NCBI GenBank assembly: GCA_018500075.1
Contig: JAHBAN010000075.1
Span: 1-6,842, forward strand
Direction of reading: 5' to 3'
Length of the DNA stretch: 6,842 nt
From: Flavobacteriia bacterium
Lineage (GTDB): Bacteria; Bacteroidota; Bacteroidia; Flavobacteriales; Flavobacteriaceae
Shown here: one piece after another, positions 6,418 to 6,842 of the stretch
Position numbering within the stretch: position 1 is the stretch's first letter
How the letters are laid out: every line of letters begins with the position of its first letter
Notes under the pieces: generated by a model
Seen by the model: the letters and a program-made list of their open reading frames with translations, nothing else
Told to the model about the DNA's origin: nothing
Databases searched by the model: none
Translations under genes and position numbers: made by a program

Positions 6418-6842
6418 CTAACCCTCAAACCCGATGTCCAAAGCGGGCATATCTGTCTCAAGGTCGCGCGCAATCGAGTCCAGAAAACCATCGCTCTGCA
6501 GCCCTCTCCCAGACGGCGCCGCTTGCGCCTCCTGCGAACGGGCCAGAGCCTGACTGTGCGAGGAAAAAAGCTGCGCATAGGCCAATCCAAGCGCCCCGGT
6601 CTTATGAAGGTCAATTATGGTTGGCTCAGGCAAGGACATGAGCTTGGCTTCATTCACTTCATAATAGCCAAACCCGCCCGAGGCGGCGGGCACAAGGAGG
6701 CCAGCCGCCGCCAAAGCCCCTGCCAGACGCGCCGCCAGCGCGAGATCCGCCGCAAAACTCTGGAAATGCGCGCCCACCTGAGCAACAGGCGCCGCCAGCC
6801 TTTCGCCTTCAAAAAAGCGCTGCCCTTTTTCGGTGGCTTCGC
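6418..6842 (-). CDS. SapC-family protein (partial, C-terminal 140 residues)
   Basis: The visible 140 residues are the end of a protein whose N-terminus lies beyond the right edge; the frame is open to the edge and its only internal start candidates (such as GTG 6777) fall within the domain. The helical stretch FQSFAADLALAARLAGALAA, then GLLVP (47-51 from the edge), then YYEVNEAKLMSLPE (59-72) and GALGLAYAQLFSS (82-94) match what I recall of the C-terminal half of SapC-family proteins (Pfam PF07277). The family is named for SapC of the Campylobacter fetus S-layer locus and has no settled biochemical function. After the domain comes a 45-residue tail, polar at first (Ser, Gln, Ala) and ending in an acidic segment with scattered hydrophobic residues. 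It ends in TAG 6 bp before the TolC-like gene, so it is the first visible member of the secretion operon and probably serves the same export process. Recognition is from remembered motifs, without alignment. Confidence 0.8.
   Translation of the reverse strand, partial: EATEKGQRFFEGERLAAPVAQVGAHFQSFAADLALAARLAGALAAAGLLVPAASGGFGYYEVNEAKLMSLPEPTIIDLHKTGALGLAYAQLFSSHSQALARSQEAQAAPSGRGLQSDGFLDSIARDLETDMPALDIGFEG
6422..6426 (-). promoter_or_regulatory. Ribosome-binding site of the TolC-like gene, inside the SapC-family gene
   Basis: GAGGG, formed by the last Glu-Gly codons of the SapC-family protein, lies 10 nt before the ATG at 6411. Its position inside the upstream gene implies coupled translation and leaves no room for a separate promoter between the two genes. 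Confidence 0.5.

Noticed and set aside
6418..6777. Complete 119-residue small protein starting at GTG 6777
   Set aside because: The frame is open to the window edge, and the codons upstream of 6777 continue the SapC-like sequence (GERLAAPVAQ), so this is an internal GTG of a truncated larger gene.

Overview
The window looks like a piece of an alphaproteobacterial chromosome, most likely from the Rhodobacterales/Roseobacter group. This is inferred from the high G+C content, dense packing of genes, GC-rich third codon positions and the character of the encoded proteins; no rRNA or other taxonomic marker is present. All six genes are on the minus strand, so transcription runs from high to low coordinates.

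The upstream part (6842 down to 1635) is a tightly packed type I secretion cluster. It begins with the C-terminal 140 residues of a SapC-family protein cut by the window edge. Next come a TolC-like outer-membrane channel with a lipoprotein signal, an ABC exporter with an N-terminal peptidase-like domain that lacks the catalytic cysteine, and a HlyD-type periplasmic adaptor. Spacings are 6 bp and 9 bp, then an 8-bp overlap, so the four genes are almost certainly one translationally coupled operon. Together they supply all three parts of a trans-envelope channel (inner-membrane ATPase, adaptor, outer-membrane duct). The secreted substrate, probably a large RTX-type or surface protein, is not in the window and may lie beyond the right edge.

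The downstream part (1542 down to 1) holds dusA (tRNA dihydrouridine synthase) and the N-terminal 159 residues of a TauE/SafE-type membrane permease cut by the left edge. These two are separated by only 17 bp and may be co-transcribed. A 92-bp gap between the HlyD gene and dusA contains a perfect 8-bp inverted repeat directly after the hlyD-type stop codon, plus a third partial copy of the arm that could compete for pairing.

No tRNA, rRNA, CRISPR array, insertion sequence or integrase was seen. The most notable point is the physical linkage of a SapC-family gene to a complete type I secretion system. This recalls the Campylobacter fetus S-layer export locus (sapCDEF) but in a different gene order and with an unidentified substrate.
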